From NCBI GenBank assembly GCA_964599095.1, contig CAZREB010000016.1, positions 1 through 64,000 of the forward strand: a stretch of DNA of 64,000 bases, given 5' to 3'. The stretch is from SZAS-79 sp964599095. GTDB taxonomy: Bacteria; Pseudomonadota; Gammaproteobacteria; Burkholderiales; SG8-39. The first letter of the stretch is position 1. The number at the start of each line of letters is the position of its first letter. The translations under genes were made by a program, and so were the position numbers. The notes under the pieces were generated by a model. The model made no database searches, was not told the origin of the DNA, and saw only the letters and a program-made list of their open reading frames with translations. Shown here in pieces: positions 34,581-43,298 of the stretch.

Positions 34581-34778
34581 CTGCGCCGTCAGTATCGGGA
34601 AATCTCGATTCGCCTCGTCGCGGGCGTTTCCGTCGGCCTCACTGTGGAGTAAATGCCTTGGACCAATCGACTGTTCAAGGAAATGCCAAAGATTGCAGAT
34701 GGGAAGATTGAGGTTCCGGCGCGGGCGGGACTTGGGCTGGAGTTCGACAAAAGAGTGTGCGCGCCGGATGAAGCTTAG
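34581..34778 (+). pseudogene. decayed 3' fragment of a mandelate racemase-like gene
   Basis: In frame with 34593 the sequence reads YREISIRLVAGVSVGLTVE, a TAA stop at 34650-34652, then MPWTNRLFKEMPKIADGKIE and VPARAGLGLEFDK to TAG at 34776. This matches the C-terminus of the intact enolase-superfamily gene at 29447-30535 (PEISAHLVAGVPNGLTVEYM onward) almost residue for residue; the TAA replaces a TAC tyrosine codon. Only the last roughly 60 codons are present. Either a duplicated segment or a leftover of a related gene lost on island insertion. Confidence 0.85.
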
Positions 34779-35223
34779 CGCGCCAATATGGCTCTTAAGC
34801 TGATGAGTCAATGGCAGAAATATGCCTGAGAAGCCGCCACTGGAAGGGTCTTTAGGTTAAGAGTGGCAGCATTCGAATCTCTAATCCTGATTTCCAGACA
34901 GGCCGATTTTGCCTGCCTGACCAACGCGCCAAGGATCCTAGGAGAGAGCCGACGGACCTCTCTACTCTAAGATGGCACAGCGTAATGAGGGGCGAATCAG
35001 AAGGGGCAAAGTCAGGGTATTTATACAGTGGCTCACCTAGTGAGCCACCACTTTGACTATGGTACGTGTGAAACCCAAGACTTTAGAATCGGCCGCGAGA
35101 TCAAGGTGTTGGGCCGTTTAGCGTTAGGTTTTTTCTGTGTGGCGGAGTGTCTGAGTCGCCTCTACGACTCGAGAGGCGCTGATAATCAGGCGGAGGAATG
35201 GCAGTGGCGAGCCCAGTCAATAC
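34779..35223. other. gene-free junction upstream of the Wadjet operon
   Basis: A 445-bp stretch with no convincing gene. It holds a possible degenerate third copy of the TGGCAG repeat (34811-34875: atggcagaaat ... gtggcagcattc), a perfect palindrome at 35028-35048, and a 7-bp hairpin cgcctct/agaggcg at 35157-35178. A 74-codon frame at 35028-35252 starts inside the palindrome and overlaps jetA; it resembles no known protein. GC content falls here compared with the left side, so this is the likely left edge of the acquired region. Confidence 0.6.
35028..35048. promoter_or_regulatory. perfect palindrome upstream of jetA, possible operator
   Basis: The arms gtggctcac (35028-35036) and gtgagccac (35040-35048) are exact inverted repeats around cta. 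The site lies about 175 bp before jetA, just after an AT-rich tatttatac stretch that could be a -10 region. It could be an operator for a dimeric repressor; no repressor gene is adjacent. It lacks a T tract, so it is unlikely to be a terminator. Confidence 0.5.
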
Positions 35224-36660
35224 ATGATCGCAAGCGCGGCCAATTTCTTTAACGGAGCGCGTTCACAGCTTTTTCGACCGCTCGCAGGGAAACGCCGCGC
35301 CATGGCGCTCGCGTGCCTTGAAATGCTCCACGAGCGTTTATATGGACCCGGCGCGGACTACCTTACCTCGATTGGCTATATCCGGCTGCGCCAGCACTTT
35401 GCTTCAACGATTCAGGCTCAAAGCGTTCGTGAACTTCCGACGGGCGACGGTCCTGACGATACCGGGGACGAACTCTCTCCTGAACGACTGGCGGCTTTGC
35501 TCATTCGTCAGTTAAAGGATGATGGTTGGATCGAGACGTACTACGACAGCGCGCAGATCGCGGACGTCTACCGATTCACTCGAACCGGAAAGATCCTGAT
35601 TGAAGCCATCCTGCGTATTTCCCAACCGGGGATGAGGACACGCCATCAGAACCTTCGCGCATGTCGTGCGGCACTTGAAGTCTTTCTTCGAGACCTTGAT
35701 GTCGAGGAACTTGTGGACGCCTTCGAACGCGCAAAGCAAGTGATAGAGGATTTGAACGACAACATCGGCGTATTGTATGAGCAGGTGCGAGAAGTGGTCA
35801 GCCGCGCGGCGCAGTCCAGCGCCTGGAGTGAATTCGACGCTTTCATGCGCATTTTTGAGCGCGAGATTCGTCCTCAACTTACGATCGAGCACGTGAGCCG
35901 TCACCGCGGCGAGGTGCGGCGCCTCTGTGCTGAGATCCACATGATCGAGCCCGAACGCATGGTTCGAGTCGAGGAAGCCCTAAACCTCATTGATCCTACG
36001 CTCGTTGAGCGCCGCGGCGGCACGTTAACAAGCCATACCTGGCTGGTCGAGCAGATCGAAGAACTGGTCGACAACGCGTGCAACGCCAAGCAACCCGAAT
36101 TGCAAAGGGCCTTGACTGAGTACACACGCCGCATTACGGGATTGCTTCGCGAAGTGATGTCCGTGCGGCTCCTTGAACCTGATGCGACTGTCGACGCCAT
36201 TCTCGCTACGCTCAAGGCCCGTCCCGAAGAGGAAATTGAAGCCGCACTCGAAGTAGTCGGCTGGATGATGTCAGTTTCGAATGTGCGCATGCTCGATCCG
36301 GGAATGATCACGCCGAAGACTGGCGCGCCGCCGACACGCATATCCACCAGGCTTCGCAAGTTCGTGCCCGACGCGGAGTCGCGACGTCGCACAGCGGTAG
36401 AGCGCGCACTTGCCGGCGCCTTTTCAATCAATGAACTAGATGCTCTGGCAAGACTGGAAGAAGCCTGCGTGATAGGGCCGGTGCGGCTGTCGGCGCTCGA
36501 CCCCAAGGATGCGCGCGAGGTCCTCTATGCCCTGCACGCCGCAGACTACGCTCGTTCACCGGCAGGACAGAAGCGATTTCACGTCAGAAAGCTTAAGACC
36601 AGCGTACAAAACCGCTACTTCAGCGGCCCGGACTACCTCATCAGCCGCAAAGAGGCATAG
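35224..36660 (+). CDS. jetA: Wadjet defence protein JetA (MksF/kleisin-like)
   Basis: A 478-residue protein, first of the four-gene Wadjet operon. JetA is the kleisin-like (MukF/MksF-related) subunit that joins JetB to the JetC SMC heads; the complex extrudes and cleaves circular plasmid DNA. The N-terminus (FFNGARSQLFRPLAGKRRAM) leads into a winged-helix-like region and long helical stretches (EVFLRDLDVEELVDAFERAK, VEERGGTL-type loop), consistent with that role. The N-terminal pattern resembles the DUF5716-type rather than the DUF3375-type JetA, so the subtype is not certain. ATG 35224 lacks a clear ribosome-binding site. jetB begins 3 bp after the stop. Confidence 0.82.
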   Translation: MIASAANFFNGARSQLFRPLAGKRRAMALACLEMLHERLYGPGADYLTSIGYIRLRQHFASTIQAQSVRELPTGDGPDDTGDELSPERLAALLIRQLKDDGWIETYYDSAQIADVYRFTRTGKILIEAILRISQPGMRTRHQNLRACRAALEVFLRDLDVEELVDAFERAKQVIEDLNDNIGVLYEQVREVVSRAAQSSAWSEFDAFMRIFEREIRPQLTIEHVSRHRGEVRRLCAEIHMIEPERMVRVEEALNLIDPTLVERRGGTLTSHTWLVEQIEELVDNACNAKQPELQRALTEYTRRITGLLREVMSVRLLEPDATVDAILATLKARPEEEIEAALEVVGWMMSVSNVRMLDPGMITPKTGAPPTRISTRLRKFVPDAESRRRTAVERALAGAFSINELDALARLEEACVIGPVRLSALDPKDAREVLYALHAADYARSPAGQKRFHVRKLKTSVQNRYFSGPDYLISRKEA

Positions 36661-36663
36661 ACA

Positions 36664-37374
36664 ATGGATTTCGATTTCTCACTGCCCGAGGACTTCGCCG
36701 AGAAGATGAAGCGCGCTAACGTGGATCGAGCGCGCTTTTCGCGGATCTCAAGCGAGCTCTTGGGTAGAGGAACGATCTATCGGGAAACCAGCGACACGCA
36801 GAAAGCCCTCTATGACGATGCCGTTAGGGTAGCGCCGATGCTCGAAGCCTACTGGGGCGTGACGGGTTTTCGAATCGTCGTCGACCGGGAGTATGGCTAT
36901 ATTCAGATGTTTCCCCCCGGCGCCCGCATTCCTGGAGTCGCAACGGATCAGGAGTTCGAAGCCGTCAAAGCAGTACGCAGAGTCGTGCGCCCTGACATGG
37001 CGGCAATCATTCTTGTCCTACGCCATATGTACGACGACCACGTCATGCGAGGCGATGTCGCCGAGAACAACGAGGTTCCGGTTCGCATCGAGGATATCGA
37101 CGAGAAAATGACTGTGCTACTCAAGCGGAAGCTTCCAGACTCCGCGGTGGACCGAGAGCGCCTGCTGGCAGCCTTGAGATTTCGGGTTTTGATCCGCTTC
37201 GGCGAAGGTGCGCACTTGCCCGGAACCGATGCGCGAATTGCAATTCTTCCTCCAATTATGTCCCTGATGAGCCGAGAGTTCTGCCAGAACATCATCAAGA
37301 CCCTTGGCGACCTCACTGCGCCGGTTTCGCAGGACTCGCGATTCGCCCTCGAGGTCAAAGAGGACGCGCGATGA
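36664..37374 (+). CDS. jetB: Wadjet defence protein JetB (MksE-like, DUF4194)
   Basis: A 236-residue DUF4194-type protein, the KITE/MksE-like winged-helix subunit that binds the kleisin JetA. The family core is visible in the middle: YWGVTGFRIVVDREYGYIQM, MAAIILVLRHMYDDHVM and VPVRIEDIDEKM. ATG 36664 follows jetA by 3 bp and the stop overlaps the jetC start (ATGA at 37371), which supports stoichiometric co-expression. The assignment rests on these motifs and on gene order. Confidence 0.85.
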   Translation: MDFDFSLPEDFAEKMKRANVDRARFSRISSELLGRGTIYRETSDTQKALYDDAVRVAPMLEAYWGVTGFRIVVDREYGYIQMFPPGARIPGVATDQEFEAVKAVRRVVRPDMAAIILVLRHMYDDHVMRGDVAENNEVPVRIEDIDEKMTVLLKRKLPDSAVDRERLLAALRFRVLIRFGEGAHLPGTDARIAILPPIMSLMSREFCQNIIKTLGDLTAPVSQDSRFALEVKEDAR

Positions 37375-40300
37375 GATGGCATCGGCTGGGCCTCATCAAT
37401 TGGGGCGTCATTGAAAGTGGGGTGTATCAATTCGGCGACATGACCATGCTCCATGGCCGTTCCGGCATTGGGAAGACCACAATTGTCGATGCGGTGCAGC
37501 TGGTACACACCGCGAACATTCATGGGATCGCGAGCTATAACAGCGCTCAGGAGGGAGCTACCGAGAAAAAGAGGAACGCGCGCCGGACGCCGGCTGAATA
37601 TGCGCTCGGCGCCGACGACGGATCGTTCGCACGACCAGATGGATCGGTTTCCTTTGTCATACTGAGTTTCGAGCCCTCCAAGGACGATCGCAAGAAGATC
37701 GCGCCGCTTACAGCTATCGTGGCGCTGGAAGCGGCGCTTGAGTCGGCATCCGAGAGGCGACGCTCAGCCGTGTTGCGCGATATGCAGTTCGCAATCGTAG
37801 AGGGCACTGTCGTCCCGCCCGAGGCGTTCCAGGTCGATGAGCAAGACGTAATCCCGCTTTCGCGTCTTCAGAATCACCTTCGTGATCTCTATCCCGGCAA
37901 AGTCCATTTCTATAAATCACAAGGCGCGCCGAAGGAGTTCTTGACGCGACTTCAGGCTCTCCTTTCCGGGATGGATGTCATTTCGGTATCGGAAGCCACG
38001 GACTCGGCAAGGGCTTGGGTCAAGACGATTGGGTATCGAAAATTGTCGGATGCTAATGATCTGATCCGAAATGAGGTTCTTGAAGAACTCCCGCTCACCA
38101 AAGAGATCCAGCTGGTGTGCGACGCACTGGCCACACTTTCGGAAGTGACCGAAGAAGGACGGCGCCTAGCTGAAACGAAGAAGAAAGTCGAAACGATCGT
38201 CAAGGAAGGCGCATCGGCGCGCAAGAACATTATCGATTTTGCTGCCAATCAGTACGCGGATCCACTGCGCAGAATCGCGCTCATTGTCAAAGAGGAAAGT
38301 GAAGAGCGCAAGAAGCTCAATCAGTACCTTGAAACCGAGCGCACACTCGTCTTGGACCGAGAGAAGGCCAAGAAGGATCGGGAAGCCCGGCAAGGAGAGT
38401 CCGATCAGCTTGGACAGGCAAGACTTGCGATTCCGGGCGCAACACATGTCGATGCGTTGGAAAAGGACATTGAGCGCGAGAGGCGCGAGTACGCGGAAGA
38501 TCGCCGCAAGGTGCAACGTGCGATCGAAACGCTTGTCGCTCTCTACACCACTGCTAGCGAGATTCAGGCCTATCGTTCCCCAGATCTCGCTCTCCGAATG
38601 GGCTGCGATGCTGTGGGAAAAGCTATGCGGTCTTTGCGTGATCGCCTTGCAGCGCAGCCCTTAGATCAATTTAGGGCAATGGCATTCGCCGTTGCGCCCG
38701 ATGTCGAGGACCTTGCAACATTTTGCGAAGAAGTAGACTCCCTCGAAAAGGCTGACTCCACCCTCCGGGAGGCACTTGAGGGCGCAGAAGGCTTTCAGGC
38801 AATCGCGCAACGCACGATCGGTGCCTCGAAGGATACAAAGCAAAAGCTTGAGTTGAGCATTGCGGATCTTCGCCGCCGTCGAGCCGACATTCTGAAGGGC
38901 GGTGCGGACTACGATCCAATCGTCCGGCAGATGGTGGACATGCTTAACCGCGAGCATCCGGCCGCAAAACCCAAGGTGCTGTGTGACCTCATCGAGCCTC
39001 TACCGGGGACGCAGTGGATGCCTGCGATCGAGGGATTCATCGGCGCGGCGCGTTTCAACATTGTGGTTGCCGAAGGCGAGGAGAGTAAGGCAACGAGAAA
39101 GCTGCTTGAGCACAGGGCGCGTTCGAATGTCCGGGTTGTTCAGAATGCGAGGGTTATTAAGGAATCAGCGAGCGCCAGAGTCGATCGGCGATCGATCGTC
39201 CATGAACTTGTCTTCAAACACCCGACCGCCGAATCATTTATGCGACTGAACTATGGTAATGCGTTGAAGTTCGATTCGGACAAAGAACTCGAGTACGGAG
39301 TTCGCGGGGTGACGGTAGAGGGGCTCGCTACTCAAGGGTACACGCTCTATCCATGCAGGCTCCCCCCCGAGTTGTTAGTGTTTGGCGAAGCCGCGCGTCG
39401 CGACTCACTTCAGAATCTAAAATCCCAGCAAGAGCGCCTGCAGTCCGAAGCCGATGCCATCGATCGCGACCGACTCTGGATCCAGGCCATCACGCAGAAG
39501 CTAAGGCTCGTGGAGCGATTCGATGGCGCGAGCGCTGCCATGCGCGCCATGGTTCAATCGCTTCGTAACGAAGCTTCCCTGCGGGAGCGGTTTGAATCGC
39601 TCGATTTGACAGAATTGCGGGACATCGATGAGCGCGTTACCGCCAAACGATCCGAGATCAAAGCACTCGATGAGCAGCTGAGCAAGATATCGGACGATCT
39701 TATCGACGTCGGCTCGCACTTGAAAGCAAGCCAGGATCGTCTGAACGAGCTTGTGACGAAGAGTGACCGCGAAGCGCAGAGAAAGATTGCAGCGGAAGAG
39801 GTCTTGTACCTGGTGCGCGACGCAGATCCTGCGATCGAACCATCGGAAATCTACAACCGTGCCGAGGAGCTGGCGGATCGCACGACCGATCCCGAACAGA
39901 CTCAAGGTCGGGTGTCGGGGGCCGTAGGAAACTACATTCAAGCGAGGGCCCGATTCGCGGCAGCGCTCCTTGACTACAACGCCTCAGTCCTCGCTCGCCC
40001 ATCGGAAATTATCCGATACGACGAAGCCTCACTGGATGCTAAAGACGCGAAGAGCGTCGCGCAGTCCTATAGTGCGGTCGTCGTGAGCCTCAATGTAGCG
40101 GAGGCCATCTTGAGGCGCTATGACCATATCGAGATCGAAAACAATCAGCAAAAGCTCGAGCAGGCTCGAAAGTCCTTCAACAGCACACTTGTCACTTCGC
40201 TTTGCTCTACGGTGAAGGACCGCATCGACCGAGGCCTGGACCAGATCAATCGCATCAACGACCGGCTTGCACAGGTGAAATTTGGGGGCGACTGGTTCGA

Positions 40301-40994
40301 GATCAAGCCCGAGAATGCCAAAAACTTCTGGCACTACTACGAGTTCTTCAATGCGGTTTCGAAGGTGGCCGATGTGCTCGATCGGGAAGATCTTTTCACC
40401 ACCTCCCGGGTGGAGCAAAAGCACAAGGACACCCTTTACGAGTTCGTGAGGCTTCTTCAGGCCAAGAACGCCGAGCAAGCCCAAAAAGAACTCGTCCTAA
40501 TCTCGGATTACCGGAACTACCGCGACTACGACATGTTGCGTCACACACGCAATGGTCAGAGCATGCGAATCTCGGATTGGGGGCAGCGCGGTTCTGGAGG
40601 GCAACTTGAAACCGCCGGATACGTACTGCGGTTCACCGTACTCACAAATAAGCTAAAACACTTCGATCGGCGCCCCGCTCACATGCGATCAGTTATCCTG
40701 GATGAGGCATTCCAGGCGATGGATGAAGAGCGCACGCGCGCGATGATTCGCTTTGTTCGCGATGACCTTAATTTGCAACTTGTGCTGGCGATGCCGCTAC
40801 CGAAGGTGCCGCAGTTCCTGGACGAATTTGATACCGAATTCGGTTTCTCGCAAATCAGCGCACCCGGAAACGGCGAGCTGAACTATGCGAGCGCAATCGA
40901 CGTTCGCGATCTGACCGAGGAAATCGGTCCCTTGTGGGAGGAGCACCGCAAGACGACAGTTGAGAAGACATTGAAGTCGCTCGCCGATGTCTGA
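37371..40994 (+). CDS. jetC: Wadjet defence ATPase JetC (SMC-like)
   Basis: A 1207-residue SMC/MukB-related ATPase. Walker A is GRSGIGKT at residues 29-36; the long middle part is coiled coil (Glu/Lys/Arg-rich heptads, about 260-500 and 640-1000) around a hinge-like globular region near residues 520-660; the ABC signature SGGQ is at 1075-1078 and Walker B SVILDEAF with D1111/E1112. In Wadjet the ATP-driven dimer extrudes DNA loops and measures plasmid size before JetD cuts. Overlaps jetB by 4 bp and jetD by 8 bp. Codon choice and GC are visibly different from the catabolic region to the left. Confidence 0.92.
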   Translation: MRWHRLGLINWGVIESGVYQFGDMTMLHGRSGIGKTTIVDAVQLVHTANIHGIASYNSAQEGATEKKRNARRTPAEYALGADDGSFARPDGSVSFVILSFEPSKDDRKKIAPLTAIVALEAALESASERRRSAVLRDMQFAIVEGTVVPPEAFQVDEQDVIPLSRLQNHLRDLYPGKVHFYKSQGAPKEFLTRLQALLSGMDVISVSEATDSARAWVKTIGYRKLSDANDLIRNEVLEELPLTKEIQLVCDALATLSEVTEEGRRLAETKKKVETIVKEGASARKNIIDFAANQYADPLRRIALIVKEESEERKKLNQYLETERTLVLDREKAKKDREARQGESDQLGQARLAIPGATHVDALEKDIERERREYAEDRRKVQRAIETLVALYTTASEIQAYRSPDLALRMGCDAVGKAMRSLRDRLAAQPLDQFRAMAFAVAPDVEDLATFCEEVDSLEKADSTLREALEGAEGFQAIAQRTIGASKDTKQKLELSIADLRRRRADILKGGADYDPIVRQMVDMLNREHPAAKPKVLCDLIEPLPGTQWMPAIEGFIGAARFNIVVAEGEESKATRKLLEHRARSNVRVVQNARVIKESASARVDRRSIVHELVFKHPTAESFMRLNYGNALKFDSDKELEYGVRGVTVEGLATQGYTLYPCRLPPELLVFGEAARRDSLQNLKSQQERLQSEADAIDRDRLWIQAITQKLRLVERFDGASAAMRAMVQSLRNEASLRERFESLDLTELRDIDERVTAKRSEIKALDEQLSKISDDLIDVGSHLKASQDRLNELVTKSDREAQRKIAAEEVLYLVRDADPAIEPSEIYNRAEELADRTTDPEQTQGRVSGAVGNYIQARARFAAALLDYNASVLARPSEIIRYDEASLDAKDAKSVAQSYSAVVVSLNVAEAILRRYDHIEIENNQQKLEQARKSFNSTLVTSLCSTVKDRIDRGLDQINRINDRLAQVKFGGDWFEIKPENAKNFWHYYEFFNAVSKVADVLDREDLFTTSRVEQKHKDTLYEFVRLLQAKNAEQAQKELVLISDYRNYRDYDMLRHTRNGQSMRISDWGQRGSGGQLETAGYVLRFTVLTNKLKHFDRRPAHMRSVILDEAFQAMDEERTRAMIRFVRDDLNLQLVLAMPLPKVPQFLDEFDTEFGFSQISAPGNGELNYASAIDVRDLTEEIGPLWEEHRKTTVEKTLKSLADV

Positions 40995-42132
40995 GCCTTG
41001 GATGAATAACAGCGCGATTCAAGCTCTAATGGGGCGAATCCTCGATCGCCTCGATAGTCTTGGACTGGAAGATCGCAGCCGTAGGTTTACGTTTCGCCTG
41101 TCGGACAAGACCTTTCCGGAACTCTACCTCCAGGCAAGTCCGGATGATTCCGAATACCTGTGGTCGCTACTTGAACGCATGAGCTCGACTAAGATCGTCG
41201 AGATCGAGTTGGACAAGCGCCGAACTGCTTCGACGATCGCGAGGGAGCGTTCTCCCGTCCTAGTAATGACACCCGAAGCGGAGGTACGCTTTCGCGAGAT
41301 CCTCGGACGCAAGCCTTTAATCGATCCGTGGTCGATCGCATGGGCGCGGGGCTGCGAAGCCGCGCAATGGCTACCAGTAATGCTGCGAACTGCATTCAGA
41401 AGTCGGGAGCACCGCCTGGGTGAACGCGCCCCGACTGAGATCCTTTCACGCTGGGAGCGATTGACGAAAGAAAGATTCGACGGCCTGGGCCTTCGCGAAG
41501 TGGCGGCGCGGCTTTTCTGGGGGATTTCAAAGGCGCTCGATGAGCGCTACGAAATTGTCAACGCATTGCGCGACGCACATGGGCTGCCATGGATTCCCGA
41601 GCGGCCGCTCCTATTGCCCACATTTCTCGCCCCGACGTGGCGCGAGAAGGGGGTGCTCTTCGTGGAGAATCTGTCGTCATACGTTGCATGCCTCGCTGGG
41701 CGCGTCCCCGCTTCTCACGGATTGGCAATTGTCTATGGTTCGGGCTACAAGAGCGCCGCCCGGCGGCTTCGAAAGCCCGAAATGACACTGATGGCATTCG
41801 ACCCACGTGGTGATCGGACCGCTGAGCCTGCCTATCTCACTTGGTTCGGCGCGGAATCGGATGACGTACCAACTTTCTTTTGGGGAGATCTGGACTACGC
41901 TGGATTGTCCATTTTGCGAGAATTGAGGCGCACTTTTCCTGGAATGAGAGCGTGGACTCCTGGGTACGAGCGGATGGTGAACGCACTTGAGAATGGCAAT
42001 GGCCACACTCCGTCGGAGTCCGACAAGCGAGGTCAGGAAGATCTTGGACCAGTGGGCTGCCCCTACGCCGATGATGTCTTACTTGAGGTCTTGCGCCGAA
42101 CTGCCCAGTTCTTTGATCAAGAAGGGGCATAG
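40987..42132 (+). CDS. jetD: Wadjet defence nuclease JetD (TOPRIM, DUF3322/DUF2220)
   Basis: A 381-residue topoisomerase-VI-A-like nuclease that nicks or cleaves the plasmid. The C-terminal TOPRIM domain is intact: the catalytic Glu is E227 in LFVENLSSY and the metal-binding DxD is D301/D303 in WGDLDYAG. The N-terminal part (RILDRLDSLGLEDRSRRFTF ... EIELDKRRTASTIARERSPV) corresponds to the DUF3322 arm that touches the SMC heads. ATG 40987 overlaps the jetC end by 8 bp. Active-site residues and neighbours are complete, so the system is probably functional. Confidence 0.9.
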   Translation: MSEPWMNNSAIQALMGRILDRLDSLGLEDRSRRFTFRLSDKTFPELYLQASPDDSEYLWSLLERMSSTKIVEIELDKRRTASTIARERSPVLVMTPEAEVRFREILGRKPLIDPWSIAWARGCEAAQWLPVMLRTAFRSREHRLGERAPTEILSRWERLTKERFDGLGLREVAARLFWGISKALDERYEIVNALRDAHGLPWIPERPLLLPTFLAPTWREKGVLFVENLSSYVACLAGRVPASHGLAIVYGSGYKSAARRLRKPEMTLMAFDPRGDRTAEPAYLTWFGAESDDVPTFFWGDLDYAGLSILRELRRTFPGMRAWTPGYERMVNALENGNGHTPSESDKRGQEDLGPVGCPYADDVLLEVLRRTAQFFDQEGA

Positions 42133-42159
42133 CAAAGTGCACAGCAGGTCTCAATGGAA

Positions 42160-42187
42160 AAGGGCCTAGTCTCGCGACTAAGCCCTT
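42160..42187 (+). terminator. hairpin terminator after jetD
   Basis: aagggc-c-tagtc (42160-42171), loop tcgc, gacta-a-gccctt (42176-42187): eleven pairs with one internal mismatch, 27 bp after the jetD stop. A weak T-containing tail follows (ttgcaattctt). It may alternatively belong to a tRNA gene read from the other strand. Confidence 0.55.
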
Positions 42188-42195
42188 GCAATTCT

Positions 42196-42205
42196 TGGCT
42201 CCCCG
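42196..42205 (-). other. possible tRNA-Asn 3'-end remnant (candidate attachment site)
   Basis: tggctccccg is the reverse complement of CGGGGAGCCA, the acceptor end including CCA expected for betaproteobacterial tRNA-Asn, and it sits immediately beside a hairpin like those that follow tRNA genes. The remaining tRNA body is not present. If this is an attachment site, the intact tRNA should lie at the right end of the prophage, outside the window. Ten bases alone are weak evidence. Confidence 0.25.
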
Positions 42206-42275
42206 TCATGGGCATGCTGCGAACCGTCCAGCTCGAGGCACGGCTGCCCGACCGCTTCGTGAGGAGGGCCGCCTG

Positions 42276-42680
42276 ATGTGGGTCTTCCTCTCCGACGCGT
42301 TCCTGTCGATAGTGGCGCATCGCACGAAGCCGGGGGTGCTACTGGTCCGAGCCCGGGTGCGCGGCGATCTGGAGCGCGCTTTCCCCAACTGCCGGCCGAA
42401 ATTGACTCCGGCGGCCGACTATCGGTACAGGGCGGAGATTTCGACCGACCGAGTGAAGGCGGCGATCACCAACCGTGTCGAAATGATCACCTACGACAAC
42501 TTCAAGAACTCGGTGGCCGACACCGACCGTCACGAGGCCTACATGCGGGTGTGGGCAGTGATGCACTGTTACCAATCTTCCCTCGCTGCAACGAAACGGA
42601 GCGCGCGACGCCGAACTAAGACCGGCCAAAACAGCCGGGCCTATCCCTCCGGCGCCGCAAAATTGCGACCGGAGAAGTAA
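42276..42680 (+). CDS. conserved hypothetical protein (134 aa)
   Basis: A small protein beginning MWVFLSDAFLSIVAHRTKPG, then LLVRARVRGDLERAFPNCRP and DNFKNSVADTDRHEAYMRVW. Proteins with this pattern occur widely in proteobacteria and phages, without known function. ATG 42276 is supported by AGGAGG at 42262-42267, whereas the longer upstream frame starting at 42186 is not. The 3' end overlaps that of the NYN gene on the other strand by 40 bp. The basic C-terminal tail may be a poorly conserved extension. Confidence 0.72.
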   Translation: MWVFLSDAFLSIVAHRTKPGVLLVRARVRGDLERAFPNCRPKLTPAADYRYRAEISTDRVKAAITNRVEMITYDNFKNSVADTDRHEAYMRVWAVMHCYQSSLAATKRSARRRTKTGQNSRAYPSGAAKLRPEK

Positions 42681-43264
42681 GTGTCGTTCAGATCTACAAA
42701 ACGGTCTGTGCCCGTGCGAAGTCTCGGAGCGAGCCCGCTCGATAACGCCGCGACGTAAACCCGCTTACCCGCTCGCATGACGGCGTCGATGAGCGGAAGA
42801 TAGTCGACGTCACCAGTTACGAAATAGACGGAATCCACCGCGTTCCTCGACACGTAGTCCATGACGTCGACACAGATGTTGATGTCGACCGACTTAGTTT
42901 TCGTGGATCGCTTCGTCTTCTGAAAGACCTTAGGGATCAGTCGGACGGTATTAAACACGCCCTGCGCATATTTCTTAACCTCGTGCGCATCGAGCGACGC
43001 GATGTCTGACGAAAGGGCGTGTAGTTCATCGTTGGCGCGTACCGCCGTCATGTAGTACTGGACGCGCATCAGCTGCTCGTCGGCAAACAAATCTCTAATG
43101 GTGCCGGGCGACCATGCGAGCTCGCCGGGGCGATGGTCAACCCTATACTGATACTGATAATCGTGGGGCTTCGACACGGTGCGGGGGATCCAACCCTCTG
43201 TAAGCATTGTCTCGAACCTCAGTGTGAGGTTCTCTCCGTCGACGAATGCCATAAGCCTAGACAT
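42641..43264 (-). CDS. NYN-domain (PIN-like) nuclease
   Basis: A 207-residue protein with the NYN/DUF88 PIN-like fold. The acidic metal-binding residues appear as D9 in AFVDGENL, D127 in SVDINICVD with nearby D133/D136, and D152/D154 in FVTGDVDYLPLI. Such proteins are predicted RNases and often sit in defence islands, fitting the position beside Wadjet. On the minus strand a tagaat hexamer ends 7 nt before ATG 43264 and no ribosome-binding site is seen, so the message could be leaderless (inference). Whether it belongs to the island or the prophage is open. Confidence 0.85.
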   Translation of the reverse strand: MSRLMAFVDGENLTLRFETMLTEGWIPRTVSKPHDYQYQYRVDHRPGELAWSPGTIRDLFADEQLMRVQYYMTAVRANDELHALSSDIASLDAHEVKKYAQGVFNTVRLIPKVFQKTKRSTKTKSVDINICVDVMDYVSRNAVDSVYFVTGDVDYLPLIDAVMRAGKRVYVAALSSGLAPRLRTGTDRFVDLNDTYFSGRNFAAPEG

Positions 43265-43298
43265 GGCGCCTATTCTAGCGGGCCTCGGCGCGGACAGA

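Noticed and set aside
35028..35252. 74-codon frame upstream of jetA
   Set aside because: It starts inside a perfect palindrome, has no ribosome-binding site, overlaps jetA and resembles nothing known.
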